DNA of 8,788 bases from Burkholderiales bacterium (GCA_021298875.1 JAJTHJ010000299.1:1-8788); one strand, 5' to 3'; numbered from the stretch's first letter, positions 1 through 5,795 are shown. Numbers and translations: made by a program. Notes: generated by a model not told the origin, from the letters alone.

Positions 1-157
1 ACGGTGTTCTCCTGGTCGGGTTGGGAGGGGTCGAAGCCCCCAATCTGCCAGAAGACCCGCCGACCGCTCAGCGGCCTGCATGCAGGCCGCTGAGCAGTCC
101 TCGATCAACGTCAAGTGTCGGATAAATACGAAACCAGCTCAGTAATCCCTCTCACCC
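1..157. other. Left-edge non-coding leader with a palindrome
   Basis: No convincing gene was found in this stretch. It holds the perfect palindrome at 66-95. An in-frame stop (TAA, 143-145) bounds the upstream side of the gene that begins at 158. If the following gene is an integron cassette, a GTTRRRY recombination triplet would be expected somewhere upstream of it. The closest string is GTTGGGA near position 20, which fails the last consensus base, so the 5' boundary of the cassette is not resolved here. On the minus strand a short open reading runs to the left edge with a Gly-Phe-Asp-Pro-Ser segment, but it lacks a start and I do not call it a gene. Confidence 0.5.
66..95. repeat. Perfect 30-bp palindrome
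   Basis: The left arm GCTCAGCGGCCTGCA (66-80) is followed immediately by its exact reverse complement (81-95), with no spacer. As RNA or single-stranded DNA it could form a hairpin of about 13 bp with a GCATGC centre. There is no T-tract on either side, so it is not a classical intrinsic terminator. It may be a protein-binding dyad, a terminator of an off-window gene, or a remnant of a mobile element boundary. The base pairing is certain; the function is unknown. Confidence 0.85.
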
Positions 158-580
158 GTGGACGCCGAAACAATGCGAGCCTGGCCCCAAAATCATTTCG
201 TTGCAGGCCGCAATCAATATGTTTCTGTCGAGTTTGTTCACCGCGAGATGATTCGTCCCCTGAACGCTGATAAGAAGATTGAATTAGCTAGGAAGATTTC
301 TGCGCAGCTCCCTGACGAGCTAAAGCCAGACTCGAAGCTCTTCAACTCGATTGATGCAATGCGCACTCTTCGCAACAGCTTCGCTCATGGAGCGATCCTT
401 CTTCAGCCCGTTGGTAACTCTGTCCGCGCCTACCCTGCAAGAGACCCCGGAACGACCATAGATCTAGCCTTTGCGAGGATGGTAGATGAGCAAGCGCAGT
501 GGTTGCTGCAGGCGCTCGCAAACTGGCGACACGTGCTTGAGCCGGTCGATGGCATCGACGTTGAGGCAGTATGTGCCTAA
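158..580 (+). CDS. HEPN-like small protein, probable integron cassette gene
   Basis: This encodes a 140-residue soluble protein with no signal peptide or membrane segment. The recognisable feature is Leu-Arg-Asn-Ser-Phe-Ala-His-Gly at about residues 71-78, where R72 and H77 form the R-x4-H motif of HEPN domains. These are all-helical folds; many are RNases in toxin-antitoxin or defence systems, while others are non-catalytic. The rest is largely predicted helical and ends in a Trp/Leu-rich helix (about 107-127). The start used is GTG at 158, because an in-frame stop lies just upstream; ATG at 173 is an alternative, and neither has a strong ribosome binding site. The stop codon (578-580) lies inside the R'' box of a putative attC site, as expected for a gene cassette. 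Codon use is much less GC-biased than in the genes to the right, consistent with transfer. Family membership is inferred from the motif alone, and no RNase activity can be claimed. Confidence 0.7.
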   Translation: MDAETMRAWPQNHFVAGRNQYVSVEFVHREMIRPLNADKKIELARKISAQLPDELKPDSKLFNSIDAMRTLRNSFAHGAILLQPVGNSVRAYPARDPGTTIDLAFARMVDEQAQWLLQALANWRHVLEPVDGIDVEAVCA

Positions 581-647
581 CTACTCGCTCAAGCGGACAG
601 ATCAATCGCTTCGCGATTGATGCTGCCGCTTAGCTCAACAGTTGAGC
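575..647 (+). repeat. Putative integron attC recombination site
   Basis: This 73-bp imperfect inverted repeat has the parts of an attC site in the right order. R'' is GCCTAAC (575-581), matching RYYYAAC. R' is GTTGAGC (641-647), matching GTTRRRY, with the exchange point expected after its first G. Between them, AAGCGG (591-596) pairs with CCGCTT (626-631). ATCAATCGC (601-609) pairs with GCGATTGAT (613-621) around a 3-base loop. Unpaired ACAG and GCTG separate the two stems and could supply the asymmetric bases that set strand choice. R'' and R' pair at five of seven positions plus one G-T wobble; imperfect pairing is usual when R' derives from the neighbouring cassette. It sits directly at the stop codon of the upstream gene, in the same orientation. 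No integrase gene is visible, so the site may be part of an array to the left or an isolated remnant. Confidence 0.85.
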
Positions 648-655
648 TTCAAAAT

Positions 656-904
656 ATGGCCATTGCTGAAACAGGTTTGTCTTTAATTGCGTGGTGGGGC
701 GCAGGCCTCTCTACGATACTCGCAGTAGTCAAGCTATTTGAGCTTTGGCGAGATCGCTTTCGTGTTGACGTCAGCTACAACTTCACCGGAAGTGAAAGCA
801 TCGGCAACGAAATTCTTATCCGTAACCTTTCAAGCCGGCCACTAATCCTCGCGCATTGGGAACTTCTTTATTGTTCCGGTCGTTGGCCAAGAATTTATAG
901 GGGT
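656..904 (+). pseudogene. 3'-truncated cassette gene with N-terminal membrane helix
   Basis: From ATG 656, just after the attC exchange point, a coherent protein of about 80 residues can be read. It has a hydrophobic N-terminal segment (about residues 5-23, rich in Leu, Ile, Trp and Gly) followed by a charged Leu-Trp-Arg-Asp-Arg turn. A beta-like soluble part follows, containing Tyr-Asn-Phe-Thr-Gly and Arg-Asn-Leu-Ser-Ser. It resembles small membrane-anchored proteins of unknown function found in integron cassettes. Near position 900 the composition changes abruptly into short repeats. The frame stays open to a stop at 1121-1123, but that tail is low-complexity Arg/Ala-rich sequence running antisense over the end of the PIN-toxin gene. 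I therefore treat the gene as broken, with the break about 900-905, and no attC follows it. Starts inside the attC stem (617, 620) are rejected because they precede the cassette boundary. The membrane anchor is a visual call; the function is unknown. Confidence 0.55.
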
Positions 905-970
905 CAGGCTCGAATTGTTTTCCCGACCCGGCCTACGAGCGGAGTGAAAAGATTCCAGGCTCGATTTGTT
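905..970 (+). repeat. Pair of 15-bp direct repeats at the cassette/chromosome junction
   Basis: CAGGCTCGAATTGTT (905-919) recurs as CAGGCTCGATTTGTT (956-970), with one mismatch and a 51-base period. The first copy is preceded by GGGGT. GGGGTCAG-CTCGAATT-like strings recall repeats flanking REP-associated tyrosine transposase elements in proteobacteria, but that resemblance is from memory. The pair marks the place where the low-GC cassette gene stops reading sensibly and may be the scar of a lost or partial mobile element. Confidence 0.6.
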
Positions 971-987
971 CTAAGCGCAAGCCGCAA

Positions 988-1015
988 GCCGGCGGGGTCG
1001 AGCCGGCGGGGTCGC
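988..1015. repeat. 14-bp tandem duplication
   Basis: GCCGGCGGGGTCGA (988-1001) is followed at once by GCCGGCGGGGTCGC (1002-1015), identical in 13 of 14 bases. It is part of the repeat-rich junction between the acquired segment and the GC-rich chromosome, and lies about 50 bases beyond the 3' end of the PIN-toxin gene. It may result from slippage or be a remnant of a repeat element. Confidence 0.7.
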
Positions 1016-1067
1016 GTCTTGTCCATTGCCGCTACGCGAACCAGAGTCGCGTCGATCCGGCGCCGCG

Positions 1068-1475
1068 CTATGGCAGCCGCAGCCGCAACCCCGGCACCCT
1101 GGCAAATCGCCGGTCGTTGGTGAGGAACAGCACGTCGCCGGGCAGCTCCAGCGCACTTGCGGCTTGCAGCGCGTCGGGCGTCTTCAGGCCGTGGCTGGCG
1201 CGCAGCGTGGTGGCGCGGTCGACGACGGCAGCGGTCAGCTCGACGACCTGCAACTGACCGGCGTCGAAGAAGTCGCGGTAGGCGTCGATCATGTCCGCAT
1301 CGCCATCGCGCAGCGGTTGCACGAGACACTCGAGCACGCTCAAACGCGAGACGGCGAACATGGCCTCGGGCGACTCCCGCCGCAGCGCGCGCAGCATGCC
1401 CATCAGCCGTGCGTGAAAGGGGTCGCGCGCCTCGATCCAATAGACGACGATGCAGGCGTCCAGGAACAGCGTCAC
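1068..1475 (-). CDS. vapC: PIN-domain ribonuclease toxin, VapC-like
   Basis: This 135-residue protein has the usual length of a VapC toxin, a Mg-dependent endoribonuclease that cleaves tRNA, rRNA or mRNA when its antitoxin is lost. The four acidic PIN positions are visible: D6 in the opening Leu-Phe-Leu-Asp strand, E49 in Leu-Ser-Val-Leu-Glu-Cys, D101 in Lys-Thr-Pro-Asp-Ala and D121 in Leu-Thr-Asn-Asp. The C-terminus is complete, ending Arg-Leu-Arg-Leu-Pro. The start is GTG at 1475, whose codon overlaps the antitoxin stop as GTGA, implying translational coupling. The gene is GC-rich like the downstream chromosome rather than like the cassette segment beside its 3' end. The family assignment is strong; the RNA target cannot be read from the sequence. 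Confidence 0.9.
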   Translation of the reverse strand: MTLFLDACIVVYWIEARDPFHARLMGMLRALRRESPEAMFAVSRLSVLECLVQPLRDGDADMIDAYRDFFDAGQLQVVELTAAVVDRATTLRASHGLKTPDALQAASALELPGDVLFLTNDRRFARVPGLRLRLP

Positions 1476-1729
1476 CGCGCGCCACGCCAGGCGTCGCGCT
1501 CGGCGCGCAACTGGGCATCGATCTGCCGCTTGCCGCGGGTGGCGCGGCTGGGGCGGTCGAGCAGTTCCCACAGCCCGCGCCGCTCGGTCAACCGTACGTA
1601 GTCTTCTTCGCTCATCACGACGTAGCGCGGGCGGTTGTTCTTGATCACGCGCACCGGGCCGTGCTTGAGCAGTTCGTCGAGGCCGGAAATGCCGCGGCGC
1701 TTGATCTCCTGGGCGGCGATGGTGTTCAT
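1472..1729 (-). CDS. Phd/YefM-family antitoxin
   Basis: This is the antitoxin of the adjacent PIN toxin. The first ~50 residues show the Phd/YefM DNA-binding fold: Met-Asn-Thr-Ile, then Glu-Ile-Lys-Arg-Arg-Gly, then a Pro-Val-Arg-Val-Ile-Lys-Asn strand, then Tyr-Val-Val-Met-Ser-Glu-Glu-Asp-Tyr. The C-terminal ~35 residues are charged and Arg-rich and would be the toxin-neutralising tail. I choose ATG 1729 (85 residues) over ATG 1744 (90 residues), because GGAG lies nine bases before 1729 and nothing comparable precedes 1744. It overlaps the toxin by 4 bases. Such antitoxins normally repress their own operon, and a dyad upstream fits that. Pairing of a Phd-type antitoxin with a PIN toxin is common. 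Confidence 0.88.
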   Translation of the reverse strand: MNTIAAQEIKRRGISGLDELLKHGPVRVIKNNRPRYVVMSEEDYVRLTERRGLWELLDRPSRATRGKRQIDAQLRAERDAWRGAR

Positions 1730-1744
1730 GGGGTGCGGCTCCAT

Positions 1745-1798
1745 CTGTACTTGATTCGGTACCGATTCTAGTCCTGCGCTGCCGCCCGCCCTGTACCC
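1745..1798 (-). promoter_or_regulatory. Toxin-antitoxin promoter and candidate operator
   Basis: Between the antitoxin gene and the permease stop lies TAGAAT (1770-1765, minus strand), a five-of-six match to the -10 consensus, without a convincing -35. Overlapping it is the dyad TCGGTACCGA (1756-1765), extending imperfectly to 14 bp (1754-1767). The core GTAC occurs three times in this short gap (1747-1750, 1759-1762, 1793-1796). YefM-type antitoxins are known to bind TGTACA-type sites, so these are plausible operator elements for autorepression. Confidence 0.45.
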
Positions 1799-2623
1799 TT
1801 ACCGCGTTAACCACCGCCGCGCGCCGTAGCTCGCGGCATCGACCAGCGCCACCAGCGCCAGCATCGCGGCGAGGATGGTCGCGGTCTTGCCCATGTGAAA
1901 CAGGCCCATGTGAAACGCCAGCAGCTGCCCCAGCCCGCCGGCGCCGACCACGCCGAGCACGGCGGCGGCGCGGATGTTGTTCTCCCAGCGGTACAGCGTG
2001 TAGCTCATCAGTTGCGGCACCACCTGCGGCAGCGTGGCGTAGAAAAACACGCGCACGCCGCCCACGCCCTGCGCGCGCAGCGCCAGTGCCGGGCCGGGCG
2101 GGGCGTTTTCGATCGCCTCGGCAAACAGCCGCCCGAGCACGCCGGTGGTGTGCGCGGCCAGCGCGAGCGTGCCGGCAAACGGCCCCAGGCCGGCGGCGAT
2201 CAGCAGCAGCGCGGCCCACACCAGCTCGGGGATCGAGCGCAGCGCGTTGAGCAGCAAGCGCGTCGGCGTGCGCGCCGGATTGCGCGCCTGCCCGACCATG
2301 CGGCTGGCGGGCACGGCGAGCGCCAGCCCGCCCACGGCGGCGAGCAGCGTGCCGAGCGCGGACATCGCCAGCGTCTCCCAGGTGGCCACCAGCACGCGGC
2401 GCAGGAACTCCGGCTGCGTGTCGGGCGGGAAGAACTCGCCGACAAAGCGGCCCATGCTGGCCACCGCCTCGCGTGAGAAGAACTGCCGCCATTGCAGGTC
2501 GAGCGTCGCAAAGCTCGCCACCACCAGCACCAGCACGGCGGCGGTGAACCAGCAGGCCTTGCAGCGCGCGTCGAACACGCGCGGCGGCAGGCGGTAGGGC
2601 GGGTTGGCGGCGGGGGTGGTCAT
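1799..2623 (-). CDS. phnE: PhnE-family ABC permease (second permease)
   Basis: This is an inner-membrane subunit of a binding-protein-dependent importer of the phosphonate/oxyanion class (274 residues, normal length). Hydrophobic segments lie at about 25-42, 82-106, 126-148, 150-168, 215-235 and 247-266. The cytoplasmic EAA loop that docks the ATPase is at about 169-205 (Glu-Ala-Ile-Glu-Asn through Leu-Pro-Gln). It is followed by the PhnE hallmark Trp-Glu-Asn-Asn-Ile-Arg and Val-Gly-Ala-Gly-Gly-Leu-Gly (213-232). Arg-Ser-Ile-Pro-Glu-Leu-Val-Trp (129-136) is another family signature. It begins four bases after the stop of the preceding permease gene, so the two are co-translated and probably form a heterodimer. 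The transported ligand cannot be told from the permease alone; phosphonate, phosphite or selenium oxyanion are the options. Confidence 0.88.
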   Translation of the reverse strand: MTTPAANPPYRLPPRVFDARCKACWFTAAVLVLVVASFATLDLQWRQFFSREAVASMGRFVGEFFPPDTQPEFLRRVLVATWETLAMSALGTLLAAVGGLALAVPASRMVGQARNPARTPTRLLLNALRSIPELVWAALLLIAAGLGPFAGTLALAAHTTGVLGRLFAEAIENAPPGPALALRAQGVGGVRVFFYATLPQVVPQLMSYTLYRWENNIRAAAVLGVVGAGGLGQLLAFHMGLFHMGKTATILAAMLALVALVDAASYGARRWLTR

Positions 2624-2627
2624 CGCT

Positions 2628-3464
2628 TCAGCCCAGCGCCCGCCGCAGCCCCGCGCTGACGCGGTCGGCCAGCGCCACCAGCAGCACGAAGACGGCGAGC
2701 ATCGTCAGCACCTCGCCGCCGTTGAACATCTTCATCGAGTTGTCCAGTTGCTGGCCCAGCCCGCCCGCGCCGACGAAGCCCAGCACGACCGAGCTGCGGA
2801 TCGCGCACTCCCAGCGGTAGACGGTGTAGCTGGACAGCTCCGCCGCGTTCTGCGGCAGCAGGCCGTAGAAGAATGCCTGCAAGCGCGAGCTGCCGTTGCG
2901 CAGCAGGGTTTCGGTCGGTTGCGCCTCGCCGCTTTCGAGAATCTCGCCGTAGACCTTGCCGAGCATGCCGCCGTAGGTGAGCGCGATGGCCAGCACGCCG
3001 GCGGTCGGCCCCAGCCCGACCACACGCACGAACACCAGCGCCCACACCAACTCCGGCACGCTGCGCAGGACGATCAGCAGCCAGCGCAGCAGCTGGCGCA
3101 GCCAGAACGGCCCGCGCGCCATGCGGCCCGACAGCGCGGAGATCGACAGTGCGTGGGTGGACAGCAGCGTCAGCGGGATCGCCACCACCAGCGCCAGCGT
3201 CATGCCGGCGGTCGCGATGGCCACCGTGCGCCAGGCTTCGCGCGCGACCATCGCCATGAACTCGGCGCTGTGCGCAGGCGGCACAAAGCTCGCTAGGAAC
3301 TGCCCGGTGATCTTGAGGTTGCGCGCCTCGAAGAGCGTCCACGGCTTGAACTCGGTGGCCACCAGCAGCGGCCACAGCAGCACCAGCGCCGCGCCGGCCC
3401 AGAACACGCGCCGCGTCCAGGCCGGGTCGCGCTGCGGCGGAGCGAGGTGGGCGGCGGCGCTCAT
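2628..3464 (-). CDS. phnE: PhnE-family ABC permease (first permease)
   Basis: This 278-residue inner-membrane permease is paralogous to the next gene. Hydrophobic spans lie at about 20-37, 81-105, 127-149, 151-168, 224-240 and 252-268. Family signatures include Arg-Ser-Val-Pro-Glu-Leu-Val-Trp (134-141), the EAA-type loop from Gly-Glu-Ile-Leu-Glu (173) to Leu-Pro-Gln (203-205), Trp-Glu-Cys-Ala-Ile-Arg (218-223) and Val-Gly-Ala-Gly-Gly-Leu-Gly (231-237). I start it at ATG 3464. The frame is open a further 112 codons upstream, but that part reads through the GC-rich repeat element and is low-complexity Pro/Gly sequence. A 354-base gap separates it from the ATPase gene. Having two distinct permease genes fits PhnE1/PhnE2-type systems. 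Confidence 0.88.
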   Translation of the reverse strand: MSAAAHLAPPQRDPAWTRRVFWAGAALVLLWPLLVATEFKPWTLFEARNLKITGQFLASFVPPAHSAEFMAMVAREAWRTVAIATAGMTLALVVAIPLTLLSTHALSISALSGRMARGPFWLRQLLRWLLIVLRSVPELVWALVFVRVVGLGPTAGVLAIALTYGGMLGKVYGEILESGEAQPTETLLRNGSSRLQAFFYGLLPQNAAELSSYTVYRWECAIRSSVVLGFVGAGGLGQQLDNSMKMFNGGEVLTMLAVFVLLVALADRVSAGLRRALG

Positions 3465-3818
3465 CCTTGGGTTGAGTTTTGCGGGAGGCAGGCGGCGGCT
3501 GCTTGCAGGCAGTGGCTCCGTGGGCTGCGGTCTTCCCTCACCCGGCCGCTGCGCGGCCACCCTCTCCTGGGGGGAGAGGGTTCTGTAGCGCCGCCACCGC
3601 GGTAGAGACGGATGGGCGCCGTTGCATCCCGACTTTGGCCCGTGGACCAGGCCCCCACCCCAGCCCTCCCCCGCGCGCGGGGGAGGGAGTAACCCCCACC
3701 CCTGCGAAGCGGGGGAGGGTTGGGGTGGGGGCGTGGGCGCCGCATTTGGGCGAGGTTCATGGGCAGAGGTTGGAAGAAGACCGCTGCATCCGGAGTGCAC
3801 TCGCGCATGGTGCTTGTC
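3465..3818. other. Intergenic gap with GC-rich hairpins
   Basis: This 354-base stretch lies between the ATPase gene and the first permease gene and holds no credible gene. From low to high coordinate it carries three structures. The first is a small hairpin with GGCCGC (3544-3549) against GCGGCC (3553-3558). The second is CCCTCTCC (3560-3567) against GGAGAGGG (3573-3580). The third is the large interspersed element at 3624-3763. Open frames crossing it on both strands are low-complexity Pro/Gly/Arg readings. Such structures can act as mRNA stabilisers or attenuators and could lower permease expression relative to the upstream genes. Confidence 0.7.
3624..3763. repeat. Interspersed palindromic element, copy A
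   Basis: This 140-bp element has the outer flanks CCCGACTTTGGCCC (left) and GGTTCATGGG (right). It contains long inverted arms at 3651-3672 and 3711-3732 (22 bp, one G-T mismatch). Inside these is a perfect 24-bp palindrome at 3664-3687 (arms CCCTCCCCCGCG and complement), then GGAGTAAC, then a second C-rich/G-rich stem. A second copy lies at 6797-7008 with matching flanks. There is no coding capacity. It behaves like a non-autonomous repeat (MITE or REP-like), but the family is not identified. Confidence 0.8.
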
Positions 3819-4649
3819 CTACCGGCAGTGCATCACCGCCGGCGCGGCCGCGGCCGACGCGGGTTCTTCGGCAGGCGGCGCGCCGGCGAGTTCGTGTTCG
3901 TGCTGCGCGTACAGGCGCTCCAGCCGCTCGCGCGTGACCTCGCGCGCGGGCAGGTCGAAGGCGAGCGCGCCGTCGCGCAGGCCGACGACGCGCGCAAAGT
4001 GCGCCAGCGCCATGTCCACCTGGTGCAGGGTGGCGACCAGCGTCGTGCCGCGCGTGCGCGCTTCGCCGACCAGCGTGCCAATCGCCTGCCGCGCGCGTGT
4101 GGGGTCGAGCGCGGACAGCGGCTCATCGACCAGCCACAGTCGCGCCGGCGCCAGCAGCGCGCGCGCCAGGCCGACGCGCTGGCGCTCGCCGCCGGAGAGG
4201 CGATCGACGCGCTCGAATAGCTTGTCGCCGAGGCCAAAGCGGTCGAGCGCTTCGTAGGCGGCGGGGATGTCGCTCGGGTAGGCGAGCGAGCGCAGGCTCG
4301 CCCACAAGCCCAGCGCTGGCAGGCGCCCCGCCGACACTGCGGTCACCGCGCGCTGGCGCGGCGGCAGCGGTGGCGTCTGCGGCGCGAGAAAGAGCCGCCC
4401 GCGCAGCTTCTGCAACTCGCGCCGCGGCAGGTGCCACGGCTCCACGCCGCCCACGCGCAGCGTGCCCGCCGCCGGCGGCAGTGCGCAGGCAAGCAGATGC
4501 AGCAGCGTCGTCTTGCCCGCGCCGGAGGGGCCGATGATCGCCACCTGCTCGCCTTCGGCGATAGCGAGGTCGAGCGGCCGCAGCGCCGGCGGCGCGCCGG
4601 TGCGCGCGGCGGGGTGGCGGGCGGAGATTTGGGTGAGGTCGAGGCGCAT
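3819..4649 (-). CDS. phnC: PhnC-family ABC transporter ATPase
   Basis: This is the cytoplasmic ATP-hydrolysing subunit that powers the importer (276 residues). All motifs are present: Walker A Gly-Pro-Ser-Gly-Ala-Gly-Lys-Thr-Thr (40-48), Q-loop Gln91, signature Leu-Ser-Gly-Gly-Glu (151-155), Walker B Leu-Trp-Leu-Val-Asp-Glu-Pro (171-177), D-loop Ser-Ala-Leu-Asp (179-182) and switch His209. The C-terminal ~20 residues are an Ala/Pro/Glu-rich tail without family motifs. The start ATG 4649 gives a normal N-terminal strand, although its ribosome binding site is weak. It lies 147 bases after the binding-protein gene, and a strong hairpin occupies that gap. The ATPase is certain; assignment to PhnC comes mainly from the linked permeases and binding protein. 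Confidence 0.88.
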   Translation of the reverse strand: MRLDLTQISARHPAARTGAPPALRPLDLAIAEGEQVAIIGPSGAGKTTLLHLLACALPPAAGTLRVGGVEPWHLPRRELQKLRGRLFLAPQTPPLPPRQRAVTAVSAGRLPALGLWASLRSLAYPSDIPAAYEALDRFGLGDKLFERVDRLSGGERQRVGLARALLAPARLWLVDEPLSALDPTRARQAIGTLVGEARTRGTTLVATLHQVDMALAHFARVVGLRDGALAFDLPAREVTRERLERLYAQHEHELAGAPPAEEPASAAAAPAVMHCR

Positions 4650-4745
4650 GGGTACGACTTGTGTTCGACTGCGCTGGCGGGCCCTTGGGCGCTGGTGCCG
4701 GGGTCGGCGGACGCGCCTTGTGGTGGCGTTCTTCCCTCATCCCAA

Positions 4746-4768
4746 CCCCTCTCCCGGGGGGAGAGGGG
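4746..4768. terminator. Strong GC hairpin between binding-protein and ATPase genes
   Basis: CCCCTCTCCC (4746-4755) pairs perfectly with GGGAGAGGGG (4759-4768) over a 3-base loop. On the minus (transcribed) strand it is not followed by a U-tract; on the plus strand it is followed only by CTTTA. It is thus more like an intercistronic stabiliser or attenuator than a full terminator. In binding-protein-dependent operons such hairpins often protect the upstream message and let the binding protein be made in excess. A similar stem is at 3560-3580, so it may also belong to a dispersed repeat family. Confidence 0.55.
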
Positions 4769-4796
4769 CTTTAGGGATGCACGCCGCCCGCGGCGC

Positions 4797-5663
4797 TTAG
4801 AGCAACCCGGCGCTGCGCGCGGCCGCCTCGATGCCCTTGTAGTTGTCGGGCGTGGTCGGGATGTAGCGGGTGGCGCGGTTCAGTTGCAGGATTTCCTTGC
4901 CTTCGGGCGTGTTGGGGTCGATCGCCAAGATCGCTTTGGTCATGCGCTCGCGCTGCGCCGCCGGCATGTCGGCATGCACCGCCCAGTTGTAGTTGAAGTA
5001 GGTCGGCGTGGTGTAGAACACATCGACCTCTTTGACGTTGACCCGGTTTTCGGCGACGAACTTGCGCCACACGGTGATGTCGAGCGCGGCGGCATCGACC
5101 TTGCCGCTGACCACCGAGGCGATCGTCGCATCGTGCGCGCCGCTGTAGGCCACGCGGCGGAAGTCCTTCTCGGGGTTGATCCCTGCTTGCAGCAGGAAGC
5201 TCCTCGGCATCAGGTGGCCGGAGGTGCTGCTCTGCGAGCCGAAGCTCACCTGCTTGCCCTTGAGGTCGGCCAGCGTCTTGATGCCCGAGTCGGTCTTGGC
5301 GATGAACACCGACTGGAACTTGGTGTCCTCTTCGCGCTGGGCGATCGGGATCACCTTGCCGCCGGAGCGCTGCGAAGCTTGCACGTAGGTAAAGCCGCCA
5401 AACCAGACCAGATCGACCTTCTTGTTGACCATCGCCTCCACCGCCGCCGGGTAGTCGGACACCGGCGTGAACTCGACCTTGGTGCCCAGTTGCTTCTCCA
5501 GGTAGGCGACGATCGGGCCGAACTTGCGGATCTGCTCGGTGGCCGCCTCCTCGGGGATGGTGGTCACACGGAACACCTGCTGCGCGTGCGATAAGCTGCC
5601 AAAGGCGATCAGCGCGCAGGTGAGCAGGGCTTTGAGGGTGCGGGACGGGGACAGGTCGATCAT
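4797..5663 (-). CDS. phnD: PhnD-family periplasmic binding protein, possibly for selenium oxyanions
   Basis: This 288-residue substrate-binding lipid-free periplasmic protein is the first gene of the importer operon. A signal peptide (residues 1-27: polar start, hydrophobic Leu/Ala core, cleavage after Ser-His-Ala) precedes the mature domain. The fold matches phosphate/phosphite/phosphonate-binding PhnD proteins: Thr-Thr-Ile-Pro-Glu-Glu (34-39), Asp-Leu-Val-Trp-Phe-Gly-Gly-Phe-Thr (84-92), the anion-binding loop Ser-Ser-Thr-Ser-Gly-His (145-150), and Ser-Gly-Ala-His-Asp-Ala-Thr (174-180). The start ATG 5663 has GGAG eight bases upstream. The frame extends further but only antisense through egtD. 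From memory it resembles a subgroup named putative selenate ABC transporter binding protein in public annotations; the adjacent egtD and SenA-like genes support that. Phosphonate or phosphite remain possible ligands, though no C-P lyase or phosphite dehydrogenase gene is present here. Confidence 0.88.
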   Translation of the reverse strand: MIDLSPSRTLKALLTCALIAFGSLSHAQQVFRVTTIPEEAATEQIRKFGPIVAYLEKQLGTKVEFTPVSDYPAAVEAMVNKKVDLVWFGGFTYVQASQRSGGKVIPIAQREEDTKFQSVFIAKTDSGIKTLADLKGKQVSFGSQSSTSGHLMPRSFLLQAGINPEKDFRRVAYSGAHDATIASVVSGKVDAAALDITVWRKFVAENRVNVKEVDVFYTTPTYFNYNWAVHADMPAAQRERMTKAILAIDPNTPEGKEILQLNRATRYIPTTPDNYKGIEAAARSAGLL

Positions 5664-5795
5664 CGGGGTTGCTCCGGAAGGTTGCGGGGGTGGGCGCGCC
5701 GGCGCAGGCTGCGGCCGGCGTGTCAGAAAATTGGTCGTCGTGCGACTGCTTACATTACACGGGTGCGGGGCCAGCCGCGCCCTGCGGATTTCACC
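5664..5795. promoter_or_regulatory. Divergent intergenic promoter region
   Basis: These 132 bases separate the start codons of the importer operon (minus) and egtD (plus), so promoters for both should lie here. The only AT-richer patch is 5721-5760. On the plus strand it has TTGGTC (5731) and TACATT (5751), but the spacing is only 14. On the minus strand TGTAAT-like strings are present. No strong consensus promoter or known operator is evident. The layout suggests the two transcription units could be co-regulated. Confidence 0.5.

Noticed and set aside
1..105. Minus-strand open reading with Val-Phe-Trp-Gln-Ile-Gly-Gly-Phe-Asp-Pro-Ser at the left edge
   Set aside because: It is short, has no start codon and is closed by a stop just upstream. 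It vaguely recalls mobile-element sequence but cannot be supported.
342..605. Minus-strand open frame opposite the HEPN-like gene
   Set aside because: It has no recognisable features and overlaps both a plausible gene and the attC stem.
904..1518. Alternative minus-strand frame over the PIN toxin
   Set aside because: It is an Arg-rich shadow; the correct frame has all four PIN acidic residues and the GTGA coupling.
1895..3296. Gln/His/Arg-rich plus-strand open frames opposite the permeases
   Set aside because: They are antisense shadows of clear permease genes, with biased composition and no family features.
3660..3735. CRISPR-like or tandem repeat array in the C-rich/G-rich region
   Set aside because: There are no regularly spaced direct repeats with unique spacers; the structure is nested inverted repeats.
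2628..3800. N-terminal extension of the first permease to position 3800
   Set aside because: The extra 112 codons read through the GC-rich repeat element and give Pro/Gly-rich low-complexity sequence. The family-like protein begins at ATG 3464.
4431..5594. Long plus-strand open frame opposite the ATPase and binding-protein genes
   Set aside because: It is a high-GC shadow frame overlapping two unmistakable genes on the other strand.
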